DNA of 64,000 bases from Otatea glauca (GCA_036346275.1 CM070722.1:26683336-26747335); one strand, 5' to 3'. Shown: positions 42,994 through 54,109, counted from the first letter of the stretch. Program-made: numbers and translations. Notes: generated from the letters alone by a model not told the origin.

Positions 42994-44155
42994 TCACGCT
43001 TTTCCTATCGCAGGAGCAAGTTCCTTTAGCTTTTCATCGCCTATGTGTGCGCACATATTATTTCCGTCGGCTTCTGCAGTGGAAGGTTCAAGTCTGGAAT
43101 TGCCTTTTTCGTTGGCTTCTTTCCAGTGCCAGGTCTCAACTGGCTCCCCTTCTTTCCTTGGGGCATTTTCGTGATTGGTTGTGGTAAGTCCTCTCGCCCA
43201 GTTTTCTCCAAACGTCTCCGGGTACTTTGGGTTTGAGGAGCCAGATTTCCTGCTCTTTTTCTTTGAGGCCTCTGAACAGGTTGAGGGATACCTTCTATTT
43301 TCTTTGGTATTTCCACCCTCTGGTGCATTCCTTGCGGGTACATGCGACTTAACCACGCCCTTCAGATCACAAAAATGATTAGGCAGTTCATTTGCTAAAT
43401 TCTGCAAATAAATTATCTTCTGGACTTCTTGATTTGCTTCATTAGTGCAGGGGTCATGTGCGGGGATCCCAGTGGAATGCCATATGATTTCCCGGCATTT
43501 TTCATCCAAAGGTTGATTTCCTCCCCCTAATGACGGGAAACAATCCTCGTCAAAAATGCAATCAGTGAATCGGGCTGTATGCAAGTCTCCAGTCATGGGT
43601 TCCAAATACCTGATTATGGATGCACTCTCATAACCAACGTATATCCCGGACTTGCGAGAGGGCCCATTGCGATCCAATGAGGGGTGGTATAGGTACATAT
43701 ACTATACACCCAAATTTTCTAAGATGGGAGATCTTCGGGATGATCCCGCGCACAAGCTGCATAGGAGAATGGATGTTGTAGGCCGACAGTCTAAAATTGA
43801 TAAGAGCTGTTGCGTGCAGGACTGCGTGTCCCCAACAAGTGTTGGGCAAGTTACAACTCTACAAAAGCGGTCTGGCAATGAACTTAATCCTCTTTATTAG
43901 TGCTTCTGCTAGTCCATTCTGCGTATGGACGTGTGGTACGGAGTGCTCAACTGCTATCCCTGTTGTAGTGCAATAATCATCAAATGCCTTTGAAGTAAAT
44001 TCTCCAGCATTGTCCATTCTAATGGACTTCACGCGATGATCAGGGAAAGCATTCTTAATTGTTATGATCTGCGAGATCAGCTTTGCAAAAGCATGGTTTC
44101 TTGTTGATAATAAGCATACATGCGACCATTTCGAGGAAGCATCAATGAGCACCAT
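42994..44155 (-). pseudogene. pol: Integrase and linker of copia C
   Basis: The core reads MVLIDASSKWSHVCLL with the first catalytic Asp, then SIRMDNAGEFTSKAF with the second. The expected third acidic residue sits near QNGLAEALIKR. The next frame (43849-43628) has CWGHAVLHATALIN and RKFGCIVYVPI, the C-terminal integrase segment. The long, open linker 43698-42994 (GIYVGYESASIIRYLEPMTG start, Lys/Glu/Pro-rich end) leads to RT. Frame changes separate the pieces. Confidence 0.85.
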
Positions 44156-44182
44156 AAAGTATCGAAACGGCCCTGACAGGGG

Positions 44183-44845
44183 CTAAATCGGACCGCAAAT
44201 ATCCCCCTGGATGCGTTCCAGGAATGCAAGGATTTTACTTTGCACTTTCATGACAGAGGGTCTAGTTATTAATTTCCCGGTGGCACATGCAGGGCACACA
44301 AAATCTTCATGATTCGGGAAATTTTTAACATTAATACCATGACCTTGTGAGTTGTTCACTATATTTCTCATCATTCTAAGACCAGGATGGCCTAATCTAC
44401 CATGCCATAAAGAAAATAACTCAGAGCTTCTAAAAACAGTCTTCAAGGAAGTATACACTTCGGGTGCATGAATATTCGTGTAGTACAACCCAGCTTCATA
44501 TGAGGGACATTTTTCTAATACCATTTTTCCACATACCGCGTGCTTCACAATGCACAAGTATTCTTTGCCATTTTCTTCATTGGTTTCTACGTGAAAACCA
44601 TTGGCGCGGATGTCTTTGAAACTTAAGAGAGTGCGTGTTGATTCAGGGTACAAAAGGGCTTCTTCGATTACCAAAGTTGTACCCATAGGCAATATAATAG
44701 TGGCTCTTCCTGAGCCGATTACATATGAGTTGCTTCCTGCGATCGTAGTAATCTTTCCAGCGTTCTTCGTGATCGACTGGAAATACTTAGACTCTCTTAA
44801 GATGGTATTTGTTGTGCCACTATCAACAATGCATATCTCTTCCAT
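44183..44845 (-). pseudogene. pol: Protease and GAG-pre-integrase of copia C
   Basis: The frame is open for 220 codons. MEEICIVDSGTTNTILRESK carries the aspartic protease motif DSG near residue 8. Residues ~105-190 form the GAG-pre-integrase region (FSLWHGRLGHPGLRMMRNIV, then CPACATGK), followed by the start of integrase (GDICGPI). It ends in TAG at the point where relatives have Gln before PLSGP, so the downstream integrase frame is separated by a single nonsense codon. Confidence 0.85.
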
Positions 44846-45020
44846 TTGGGCGCTACATGATTTCTAGATACAAGAAATATAATTCCAATCAAACAGAGGC
44901 AAAATAATTCAAATATTGTTTGCAAATTTGAAGGATACTGGAATAAAGAATAAATTGCATATTTATTCATGAGAGAAGTATGCTCTTCTAGAGCTTACAA
45001 ATCATTATTAAAAGAAAATG

Positions 45021-45764
45021 CTAACAACCATAATCTAAAAAAAGCGATTCATGCATTAACGAGCTTCGGACTTTTCCCTTGGCCTGAAACTTCTCTTTTC
45101 CACCATGTGTGCGCTCCTTTCTATGAGTGGGCTTTTTCACCTTATAGCTATTGGCATTGACTTCTGTGCCAGTGCCCCTTTCAGGTGGCTGTGAGACATA
45201 GTTCTTTCATAGAACATCGTCTTGCGATTCCGCAACTTGCATTACATCAATCAGTTCGCTATACTCCTTGTATGCGTCCTCACAATAGCTGCGTGCACTC
45301 TGGATAGCATTTGGGTGGAAGGTAGAGAGAGTTTTCTCAATCTTCTCCTCATCAGTGATCTTGTTGTCACATAGGGAGAGATAGTACAAATTACGTGCAA
45401 GCGGTGTACTCGCCAACGCTACATGATCCGCAAACCTCGTGCGGACCCAATCTTACTGTGCTTGGGGCAAGATGGTGTACTTGAGCTTCTCGAACCGCTT
45501 CTGAACTGCAGTCCAAAGCTCATGTGCACTCTCCTCAGCCATGTATTCGTTCTTCAAAGTGGCTGAGAGGTGGTGCCTGAGGAAGTGCAAGGCTTGATCG
45601 TTCCGCTCAGCGGTAGGTTTTGCATCCTGTGAGGACCCTAGACCAATCGCGGCGCGGAGCTTCTTGCCCTCAAGAACGATCTTCACGTCTGATGCCCAAG
45701 TGAGATAGTTCTGACCGTGCGGGGCCAGTTCTTCAAACTCACGATTCACGATGCAAGATTTCAA
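45021..45764 (-). pseudogene. gag: Gag of copia C with in-frame stops
   Basis: The copia gag core is clear: CIVNREFEELAPHGQNYLTW, KIVLEGKKLRAAIGLGSSQD, AEESAHELWTAVQKRFEKLK. The frame then continues through a TAA (after LPQAQ, about 45452) to DWVRTRFADH and ITDEEKIEKTLSTFHP, and through a TGA at about 45207 to a Lys/Arg-rich tail ending at 45021. No zinc knuckle is visible. The annotated start is within the domain; an ATG slightly upstream is out of frame by one base. A pyrimidine tract with CAG at about 44920 lies before the protease. Confidence 0.8.
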
Positions 45765-47204
45765 AATTCCGACATTAGATTACTGCGTGTAATCTAATAG
45801 AAAATGGTTGCAAAAAGCATAAAGTGCACAAAATAAATTGCTATGCATTGCGGTATACAAAATAAAGCAACGGATTCAAAATTCATAAAGAATATTCATA
45901 AAACAGAGAAATAAAGCTAGAAAAATTAGAAACAGAGCCAAATAAATCTTCTTGATTTTCTGGCAATTTTTCAAAATTTTCTGCAATTTTTCTCTTTTTC
46001 TTTCCCTTTTCTTTTCTTCTTTTTCTTTTCTTTTCCCTTTTTTTTCAGCCGAGTGGCCTTTGGGCCACTTTCTTCTTCCCGGCCTCTTGGGCCTTAGCCC
46101 ACAACGCAGGCCATAAAACGCGGCGGCTAGGGTTGGAAACCCTAGCCGCCATTCTATCCACGCATAGAGGCGGGCTGCGGGAGGCGGCGGCCGAGCGGCG
46201 GCGAGCGCCTTGGCGGCGGGCGGGCGACCGAGGAGGTCGCGGGCACAGTAGGCCAGTGCGCGACGGGCTGCTTCTTCGCAGAGCCGCGTCGGCGACGAGA
46301 GCGGCGCTTCGGGCGCTGGCCGGCCGACGGGGGCTTCTTGCGCAGAGCCGGCATCGGCGACGGAGCGACGCTTCTGGGCGCTAGCTAGCCGACGGCAGGG
46401 CGCTTCTTGCGGAGGCGGCGTCGGCGACGGAGCGGCGCTTCGGCACGGCGGCCGAGCCGGCGGGCGGCGCGCAGCAAGACCGAGGCGGTTCTTCGTGCGC
46501 AGCGGCGGGCCCGAGGCCGAGCCGGCGCCGGCGGGCGGCGGGCGCGAGATCGAGCCGGCGCCGTGCGCTTGCCGAGCCGATCGATTCGATTGCGCACCGA
46601 GCGAGCGGCGGCGCGACGTCGGCGGCCGAGGCCGACGCTCGCGCGGCGCGAGGGAGGCCTAGGCTGCGCCGTCGCGGCGGCCGGAGGCCTAGGCCGGGCG
46701 CCGTGTGGCGGCCGGGCGCGATACCGAGGCGGCGGCGGCACGTCATGTGCGCGAGCCGGCGGCGGCCGGCGCCAGGCGACGCGCGCGGAAGCCGGCGCGG
46801 TGGGTGGCTTCGACACGCGCTGGCCGGGAGGTACGACCGTCTTTGAGGCGGGGCTGCGCTTCGGGCCGAGCCGAGGCGACGCGGCGCGACCGAGGCGGCG
46901 GCAAAGAAGACTTCCGAGGCCGGGCCGGGCGACGGGCTGCGACAGACACAGCGGTCGTGGCGGCGTCTATGTGACGGCCGATGATGAACAGCGTTTCAAG
47001 CGCGGATACCGAGGCATCTGTGATTTTTCTTCTTCTTTTGTATGAACAGCAAAACTGCGGATGCATGTCGTTGTAGCTTCTTGCCATGCGACGAAACACA
47101 AAACAGATGCGTAGGGTAGATCTATGCATATGATCAACAGCGATTAGATTCAATCGCCGATTCTCACCTCTTCTCACCTTTTCAATTCCGATCTCCTGTA
47201 GAGC
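45765..47204 (-). other. Long leader of copia C with an extremely GC-rich block
   Basis: The 1.44 kb between PBS and gag is unusually long for an element with 0.22-kb LTRs. Positions 46080-46990 are about three-quarters G+C and CpG-dense, with a ~65-bp unit ('cttcttgcg.agagccgg.gtcggcgacggagcg.cgcttc.gggcgct') repeated about three times at 46265-46450. On the plus strand a pyrimidine tract ending TTTTTTTTCAG (46010-46050) adjoins the block. Long ORFs on both strands (46381-47177) are Ala/Arg-rich in every frame, so I do not call them genes. Confidence 0.75.
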
Positions 47205-47219
47205 TTCGTGCTGATAACG
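47205..47219 (-). promoter_or_regulatory. Primer binding site of copia C
   Basis: On the minus strand CGTTATCAGCACGAAG follows the LTR end, an initiator-Met type PBS (TATCAG core), which shows that the right LTR is the 5' LTR. Confidence 0.7.
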
Positions 47220-47441
47220 TGTTAAGGAACCTCGCTATCGAATAGTCTAGGGTTCCCGAACAGATCTAAAACTGGAGAACAGAAAGAGAGAGACACATAT
47301 ATATGGGGAGTGACTGAATTCTTTATTGCTTTCAGACTACTTGTACATAGGGGGGACCCCTCCTCCTTTTATAGCGCTCACCTAGGGTTTCGGCTAAGGG
47401 ACCAACGTGGGCTTTCCATGGGCCACGAGGGTTTCCCAACA
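47220..47441 (-). repeat. 5' LTR of copia C, 222 bp
   Basis: Near-identical to 40758-40982, with the same TATA and AATAAA signals. The TSD copy GTAAC follows at 47442-47446. Confidence 0.92.
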
Positions 47442-47446
47442 GTAAC

Positions 47447-48010
47447 CAAAACGTCCATGCGAATTGGCAAATCAACTGCCGTGCATGCCATGTCCTGCAC
47501 GACCTGTATAGGCTGCAACAAGGCTTGCAAGCACTAATTACTTTGTCCACTAATTAACAAAGAGAGAGTAGGCAGTAGGCCCACGTTTCAGCCATGCATG
47601 CGAGCAGTTTTCAAGCTTAGCACGTCTTGCACAACTGCCGCAAATACAAATTAAAATGATTGAACTGTCCATCCGCAAAAGAAAAGGAAAATTGAAGAAA
47701 GGTTGCCGTAACCTCCTTCAAAGCAGCCACCCCTTCATCCTTGCTCTATAAATAGGGGGTGAAGGTAAAGAAAGGAAGGAATTTTGGAGCAAACACCGGA
47801 GAAGAGAGGAAACACTTCTGGGCAAAACTCTTGAGGAGAAGGCAGCCCACAAACATTTGAGAGGAAGAGCTTCAAGCACAAGAAGAAAAAAGAAGGTGAG
47901 AATCATGTTCTTCCATAGCCCTTAGGCTTGGTCAAATGACACAAGTCGAGGTGCTCTTCTTCCTCCCATCCTCCTCCGCCCAAGTCAAGGTGTACGTATT
48001 CTCCTCAAGG
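47447..48010 (+). promoter_or_regulatory. Host-like promoter region with TATA box at 47747
   Basis: The sequence has plant promoter texture (several 'catgca' motifs), a TATA box TATAAATA at 47747-47754, a purine-rich leader (47780-47895) and a possible splice donor AAG|GTGAGA at about 47896. No coding exon follows that I can recognise; a 119-bp tandem repeat begins at 48011. It may be the first, non-coding exon of a gene whose body has been disrupted. Confidence 0.4.
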
Positions 48011-48315
48011 CCTCATTTCCTAGTTCGGTCCCGTAATGGATACGGATGCAAAAGCGAGGCTACAATATTCTCGTTTCTTTGTATCGGTCCCTACGCATGG
48101 AAACGAATCAATGGTGAGAAGACTCAAGGCCTCACTTCCTAGTTCGGTCCCGTAGTGGATACAGATTCAAGAGCGAAGATACAATATCTTCGTTTCTTAG
48201 TATCAGTCACTACGCATGAAAACGAATCAAGGGTAAGAAGATTCAAGACCTCACTTCCTAGTTCGGTCCCGTAGTGGATACGGATTCAACAGCGAAGATA
48301 CAATATCTTCGCTTC
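48011..48315 (+). repeat. 119-bp tandem repeat, left part (interrupted by element B)
   Basis: Units starting 'cctca(c/t)ttcctagttcggtcc' begin at 48011, 48130 and 48249. Each contains 'gaagatacaatatcttcg' and 'tacgcatggaaacgaat'. The third unit is cut by the LTR element at 48316 and resumes at 52623. Confidence 0.88.
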
Positions 48316-49078
48316 GCTACGCCAAAAACTTGAAGTAGGGTTTCGACAAAGAAGACACCGCATTTAACACCGTTCAAGAGCGTGCGGTCGATTTGACTCA
48401 GAATCGACAAGGTAAAAAATATAAAATTCACTCGAAGCCGATCGTTGGGATCAATCGGCTTAGACTCAATCAGCTTGAAGCCGATCAACATCAAAGTATC
48501 AGAATAGATCTAATTAGCCGATTAAGGCTAATCAGAGGATAAAATTCTCTCAAAGCCGATCGTAACGATCAATCAGCTTAAACTCAATCAGCTTGAAGCC
48601 GATCAAGATCAAGGGAACGGGATAAATCTAATTAGCCGATTAAGGCTAATCAGAGGATAAAGGCAGATCGATTCTGAAGAAGGCGATGCGCAACAAAATC
48701 AGAATAAATCAAACACAGGCGAATTTGAAGAAGATCAACAATCGGCGATGCGCAACTTTATTGATCAAGATCGAATTACAAAGACTAAATTACAAGAACT
48801 ACTCCTAGTCGATGGAAAAGTAGATGAAAAGTAGACGCGAATTGGTTGGTTGGCTCTGGGTGGCTTTTCTGATCACCTCTCGACCTCTTTTATACCTATT
48901 GGCCGATAGAGTGCTGGTACAACACGTTAGGAATAGAATCCGTATCGGCCTCTATTTGGATGGTACTTTCCTTAACAACCTATTTCGTTTCCAAATATGT
49001 TGATACGTTATCCCAATCGTATCTTGTTGATCTTGGACTGCTGATTTTGACCCTATCTGCCAAATTTTGGTGCAAACA
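48316..49078 (-). repeat. 3' LTR of element B
   Basis: The minus-strand start TGTTTGCACCAAAATTTGGC at 49078 follows the polypurine tract. The far end reads GGCGTAGC where the other copy has GACGCCAACACA, so the last ~10 bases are altered. Many 'gccgat(c/t)' motifs occur in both LTRs. Confidence 0.88.
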
Positions 49079-49444
49079 TATGCCCCCCATTTTTGGGAGA
49101 TAACATATTATCTTCCAAAAATTTTCATCATCGGCTTGAACATATTTTCTTATCATAGCCAAAATTTTAACTGCAGCGAGTTAATTTGGCTTTCAGGTCG
49201 GTAATCGGCCAACTCGTATGTTCATATTTGAGTTCTAGCCATTCAGGATCTAACCAGTACTTTGAACAAACCGATGCACACTACACGATCCAACGATGAT
49301 CCCTTACCAAATCGGCTATCTCTTACCAAATCGGCTATCTCTCAAGCTGACGGGTGGTATGATTTTCAGACTAGATCGGCTTTGTCGAACTAAAATTATC
49401 GGCCGGATCCGGTTTTTTCTTCTTCCATTCCTTTTTACCTATTT

Positions 49445-50005
49445 TTATCGGCCGAAGCTCATTGAAAGCTTGGTCCCTCTGCTTCTCAGCCTCTGCTTCC
49501 TCGGTTTCTGTGTCTTGAGCCTCTGAATCGCCTCGCCAGTGATCGATCGAGGCGGCGGGCACCATCTCGGCTTAGGCTCAATTGGCTCTCGTATCTTGCC
49601 AGCCAAGTCTTTTGCATTCGCGTGGCTGCTCTCTGCCCGATCGTCGACTTGGATTGGCATAGAAATTCTTTCCTTGACCGGCCTTCGATTCGATTGACTA
49701 GACCTATCAAGCACTGGCCTAATTAGTCGATCCTTTACCGATCTTTTCGGCCAATCATGTCGGGGGTAATGCTCCATCGGACAAGTGTACGGCGATGGCA
49801 ATGCTACTCCCCTCTCCCAACAAAACTGCCAAAAAGGGCATCTCTCGTGAGCTCTCTCGATGTTGTCAGTCCGATATAAATTATCCGACCGACGCTGAGG
49901 ATATCGCGGTCGGCTGTTCATCCTTTCGCATTTCTCCAAAGAATCGAGAAAATGTCGACTTGGCTTAACCGTGGCCTTCGGCCGAGATTTCTGTCTTGAT
50001 ACCAC
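49445..50005 (-). pseudogene. Element B: gag C-terminal region with Cys-rich motif
   Basis: A 186-codon frame contains CPFWQFCWERGVALPSPYTC followed by P.EH, a Cys/His arrangement also found after gag in Tat-type elements. Long Arg/Lys/Pro-rich segments flank it. It ends 367 bases before the LTR, where pol would have to begin, and no pol domain follows. The frame between 50006 and 50517 is broken. Confidence 0.55.
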
Positions 50006-50517
50006 TTGCCAGCCTGTGGTTCCCCTTTGATCTTGACAGTCCTGGAGTTTTTGCCCTCGCGATCGGCTTCTATCTGCAACGAGCTGATCGTGATTTTCAT
50101 CGTCTGCTTGTTTCCGAAAGCTGGCTGTGTAATAACATGTTGGGCCAATCCTTCATTATTCATCGGCTCTTTTTCTTTACCCGTATATCCCACCATGTTT
50201 ATGGAAAAGGATCAAGATCCACCGCATCGTCGGCTCTTCTGAAAATTTTAATTGGTCATCCTCTATAGCCGATTGTATCTTGTCTTTGTAATTTTGAATT
50301 CATCTTTGAAGCAGTTATCATCGGAGAAACGGCTTTCTTGAGCTGATACTCGTTGTAGGAGACGACTTAAATTGGTGAAATCCGCCTCAATTTTTCTCTT
50401 AAAGGAGGAATTAACCTCGAAAGCTAAATTGGCGCTTGATTGTCGTGCAATGTGACATTAAAGCACCGATTTCGACCTCCTAAATCTCTTAACATAATCA
50501 TTTACCGATTCCCGGAC

Positions 50518-51078
50518 TTACATTGGATGTAACTTAGATCCGAAATCCTCGAGTTCCGCATCACGAGAAAAATACTCATGGAATCGGCTTTCCAAATCGT
50601 TCCAAAAATGAACCGAATTTGGAGGTAAATTAGTAAACCAAGTGAAAGCAGCTCCCGATAAAGACAAGGGGAATAATCTAATTTTCAGCCCGTCGGACTG
50701 AGCTGCCTCGCCACACTGAGCGATAAAGCGTCCGACGTGCTCTAAGGTCGTGACTGAATTATTCCCAAAAAATTTGGCAAAATCAGGAACTTTAAAATCA
50801 TGTGGATATTGCATGTGATCTATATAATCCGAATACGGCTTTCTATAGCCGATGACTTTACCCTTAGGTTGTAATCCAAACTGATCACGCAGTACGATGG
50901 AAATTTGGTCAGCCCAGTTAACATCACCAGCCGACCAAGTGTTTGGGTTCTGCCAATTACCATCATAATTAGCACCCTGCCCCCCGAGCGCAAACTCGGG
51001 TTGCCGATTTGTTTTGGCCGATGGATATTGTGCGGCCTGGTCGTACCCATTGTATCTCCTAATGGGTGGCTCCAGCAA
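50518..51078 (-). pseudogene. gag: Element B: retrotransposon gag core domain
   Basis: A 186-codon frame. After a Gln/Asn-rich start it reads PDFAKFFGNNSVTTLEHVGRF and then LFPLSLSGAAFTWFTNLPPN, the classic gypsy gag core (PF03732-like), ending FHEYFSRDAELEDFGSKL. It probably continued from the 51833-51348 frame; the 270 bases between are out of frame. Gag supplied here could help package the element with enzymes from a relative. Confidence 0.8.
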
Positions 51079-51347
51079 TGGGACGAAAGGTTCCGTGTAG
51101 GTGACAACCTTATGAGGAGCCGGATTCTGAAGCAGAATCGGCTGTTGATGTAGAGGATATCTGTTAACCTCAACTGGCTATGGAACCGATCGCGGGAAAA
51201 CATTAAACGGGGCTGACGGCGGCAAGATGGTCAACACGTTCAGTTTAGCAGCATCAGTGTATGCCTGATAATGTGTGACCCTGCTAGGGCGTGAGTCTCG
51301 CGGTAATATGACGGTAGGTTGAGTCGGCATCATGGTTAGGGGTGAAG

Positions 51348-51833
51348 CTATAGCCGATAGTTTAGGATCGGTGGCGACGATGCGTATTTTGCGCTATTGA
51401 AAAGCGAGATAGCTTGGCGAGCTTGCATCGGGTCAAGCGGACTCCCGGATGATGCCAATTCTTGAGCGATTGTCTTCACACTATTCGCAATCATCGGCTT
51501 GCCGCTGTAACAAGAGCCGATGATTGGTTTACCAAATACGTGATGTATAGATTGATTAATCATAGCCGATAATTCAGATTGAGCGGGTAGGTATGAACTT
51601 ACCGGACCATCTGTGATGCCTGCATTGCAAAGGGCATTGACTATCGGCAAAGCAGTCCTTTGAGTGACGCCACATCTAGTCTTCTCATAGCAATTCAGCA
51701 TCATCTCTTCTAGAGCAGCTTTTCGATCTTCGATTTCTCTACGTTGTTCTGTCGTTAAATCGTCCATCGTTGGGACGATTATAGCTTCGACGTTGAGATC
51801 GGATGGTGGAATTGATTTCCTTGACGCTGCCAT
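51348..51833 (-). pseudogene. Element B: gag N-terminal region
   Basis: The ATG at 51833 lies 27 bases from the LTR. The 161-codon frame starts MAASRKSIPPSDLNVEAI, then a helical segment (LTTEQRREIEDRKAALEEMM) and HHVFGKPIIGSC...GKPMIANS. I recognise it only as the segment before the gag core in Tat-type elements. It ends in a stop at 51348. Confidence 0.55.
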
Positions 51834-51839
51834 CTAGTC

Positions 51840-51860
51840 CCACCGGGCGTGCCAAGAGTG
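51840..51860 (-). promoter_or_regulatory. Primer binding site region of element B
   Basis: On the minus strand CTCTTGGCACGCCCGGTGGG follows the LTR end at 51861. The TTGGC...CCCGGTGGG pattern suggests a tRNA primer other than initiator Met; I could not assign it. Confidence 0.6.
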
Positions 51861-52617
51861 TGTTGGCGTCAAAAACTTGAAGTAGGGTTTCTCACAAGAA
51901 GACACCGCATTTAACACCGTTCAAGAGTGTGCGGTCGATTTGACTCAGAATCGACAAAAATATAAAATTCACTCGAAGCCGATCGTTGGGATCAATCGGC
52001 TTAGACTCAATTAGCTTGAAGCCGATCAAGATCAAAGTATCAGAATAGATCTAATTAGCCGATTAAGGCTAATAAGAGGATAAAATTCTCTCAAAGCCGA
52101 TCGTAACGATCAATCAGCTTAAACTCAATCAGCTTGAAGCTGATCAAGATCAAGGTAATGGGATAAATCTAATTAGTCGATTAAGGCTAATCAGAGGATA
52201 AAGGAAGATCGATTCTGAAGAAGGCGATGCGCAACAAAATCAGAATAAATCAAACCTGGGGTGTAATTTGAAGAAGATCAACAATCGGCGATGCGCAACT
52301 TTATTGATCAAGATCGAATTACAAAGACTAAATTACAAGAACTACTCCTAGTCGACGGAAAAGTAGATGAAAAGTAGACGCGAATTGGTTGGTTGGCTCT
52401 GCGCGACTTTTCCGATCACCTCGACCTCTTTTATACCTATTGGCCGATAGAGTCCTCGTACAACACGTTAGGAATAGAATCAGACGGCCTCTATTTGGAT
52501 GGTACTTTCCTTAACAACCTGTTTCGTTTCCAAATATGTTGATACGTTATCCCAATCGTATCTTGTTGATCTTGGACTACTGATTTTGACCCTATCTGCC
52601 AAATTTTGGTGCAAACA
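51861..52617 (-). repeat. 5' LTR of element B, 757 bp
   Basis: On the minus strand it runs TGTTTGCACC... to ...GACGCCAACA. Its central part is nearly word-for-word the reverse of 12440-12560 in the PMD-type Tat LTR. Confidence 0.9.
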
Positions 52618-52622
52618 GTTTC

Positions 52623-52720
52623 TTAGTATCGGTCCCTACGCATGGAAACGAACCAAGGGTGAGAAGACGCAAGACTTCGTTTCTTAGATTCAGTCCCTTA
52701 AAACTGATACGAATCATGAG
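52623..52720 (+). repeat. 119-bp tandem repeat, right part
   Basis: It continues the unit interrupted at 48315 ('ttagtatcggtccctacgcatggaaacgaac') and then a diverged copy to about 52720. Confidence 0.8.
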
Positions 52721-53059
52721 TGGATATATGCTGCAAAAGAAAGTACTAGAAAAATCGTCAATCAAATCAAACCTTGCCGCGGTTATGCTCGCACATGGGT
52801 TCCGTATTCATGAATACCATGTCATAAGTAGTAACACGGACCAAAACAAAAAAAGAAGAAGAAGAAAAGATATACTGACATACTTGCCCACGGCCATACA
52901 TCATACTGTGGTCGTTCTCATGCATGCATGAGGTAAATACTGGATTAGTGAAGAAAGTGAACAGAAAAGAGAATAGAAAATAAACACATCATCTTACGTC
53001 ACATTGGAGTGGTGCATTCATGGAAAAATACCTGAGTCTAAGCCTTGCATGTTCTAATT
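52721..53059. other. Unassigned flank
   Basis: No gene or element end seen; includes a short GAA-rich run at 52845-52870. Confidence 0.45.
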
Positions 53060-53718
53060 TGTCAAAGCTTAGAAAATCGACAATAAATTTATACCTTCGG
53101 GTTAGCAGAGTCAATCACAAAATCGGAGGGACACGATTTAGACAGGTTTAGGCCCCCTGGCGGAGTAATACCCTACTCCTGTATGGATGATGTATGGAGT
53201 CGATGAACAAAGTACAGAACAATGTGTCTAGCCCTTGTTACAAGGAAGATTGCACCTAAGCTAAGGCTATCCTCTAGCAAGAGGATGACGAAACATGCTT
53301 CGTCGGCTCCAGAGCTCTATGCGCAAAAGGTCTTCTCGCTTGAAAGCTCTGGACGGCTTGTCTGCTAAGAATCGCTTTACCTTCCTTGAGGGTCTCTACC
53401 TCAGGCTTTATATAGTCACGATGATCCTGCTTCCGGTCGAGTCGTAGTCGGTCTGGGGTACCAGATCGTAGTCGATGAGGAGTCTATCGCCGCATAACCT
53501 GCATGGCATATCCAAACTACTATCTATACCAGGCGTACTCGAGTTGGTTTCCTCGCAAGTGGAAAGCGATCGAGTCCTTCCTGATATGGAGTTATTTTTC
53601 CTACGTATATCATATCCCTCATAATCGGGCCCATGATATCCAGAATCTCTGCATGTCGTTAGGACATATCCTCTATGTATCCTCTATGGACACATACCCC
53701 ATGTTTAGATATTCGACA
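53060..53718 (-). repeat. 3' LTR of Tat element D, about 659 bp
   Basis: The minus-strand start TGTCGAATATCTAAACATGG at 53718 directly follows a polypurine tract. A TATA box (ctaTATAAAgcc, plus ~53409-53417) is present. The left end is set at the matching TGTC...GACA near 53060 but could lie up to 30 bases further in. No TSD can be checked. Confidence 0.75.
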
Positions 53719-53733
53719 GTAGCCCCCGAACTC
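53719..53733 (-). promoter_or_regulatory. Polypurine tract of Tat element D
   Basis: On the minus strand GAGTTCGGGGGCTAC lies before the LTR. Its TCGGGGGCTAC core is repeated several times in the pol-to-aORF spacer (57440-57840). Confidence 0.8.
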
Positions 53734-54102
53734 TTTTTAGCGGAGCGTCTGCTTAAGCGCTTGGTCGATTACTGCCAAAGCCTTGTTTGGTAGAGTAATG
53801 CCTTGCCTACCTGTAGTCGAACGATTCGATTAGATTGGGAATCGCTGACTATCGAGTAGGGATGTGCTGGGTCGAGCGCCCTGCCATCAGCTCGTATCGA
53901 GTCCTCAGGGTAACCGCAAGTTACTCAATGTCGATTTATCGACTCGATTCTGATCAGAGTTAGAAATTCAAAAAATCAAAACATTGGACAGTTGAGCATT
54001 TATTGCTCTCGTCTGCAGCAGCGTCATCATTCCACCTTTCGCGCCGATCGAATTGCCGTGCCATGGGGAATGAACTGTTTGCCTGAAGAGAGAATTTTGA
54101 TC

Positions 54103-54109
54103 TATAAAT
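54103..54109 (+). promoter_or_regulatory. TATA box of antisense gene 1 in Tat element D
   Basis: TATAAAT, 131 bases upstream of the ATG at 54234, followed by a C-rich leader. It lies on the strand opposite to pol. Confidence 0.55.

Larger units (their letters stand above)
40758..47441 (-). mobile_element. Ty1/copia LTR retrotransposon C, complete with TSD, 6684 bp
   Basis: Two near-identical short LTRs (40758-40982 and 47220-47441), a 5-bp TSD (GTAAC), PBS beside the right LTR and polypurine tract (AAGGGCCCAAGGGGGAG on the minus strand) beside the left one define a full element. Copia order is kept on the minus strand: leader, gag, protease, integrase, RT, RNase H. The LTRs differ at about six bases plus short indels by eye, so insertion is fairly recent, yet gag and pol have several stops and frameshifts; the source may already have been defective. 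Confidence 0.93.
48316..52617 (-). mobile_element. Gag-only (non-autonomous) LTR retrotransposon B, 4.3 kb
   Basis: LTRs of about 760 bp (48316-49078 and 51861-52617), PBS-like sequence beside the right LTR and polypurine tract (AAAAATGGGGGGCATA, minus strand) beside the left LTR frame only 2.8 kb of internal DNA. All recognisable coding pieces are gag or gag-adjacent; no protease, RT, RNase H or integrase is present. This fits the TR-GAG class. A 5-bp TSD is likely: GCTTC (48311-48315) versus GTTTC (52618-52622), one mismatch. The LTR ends match the PMD-type Tat LTR at 12132-12791. The LTRs differ at roughly 20 positions by eye. Confidence 0.85.

Noticed and set aside
46381..47177. Four Ala/Arg-rich ORFs, including a 212-codon + strand ORF
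   Set aside because: All frames are open because of extreme GC content; the amino-acid composition is what random GC-rich DNA gives.
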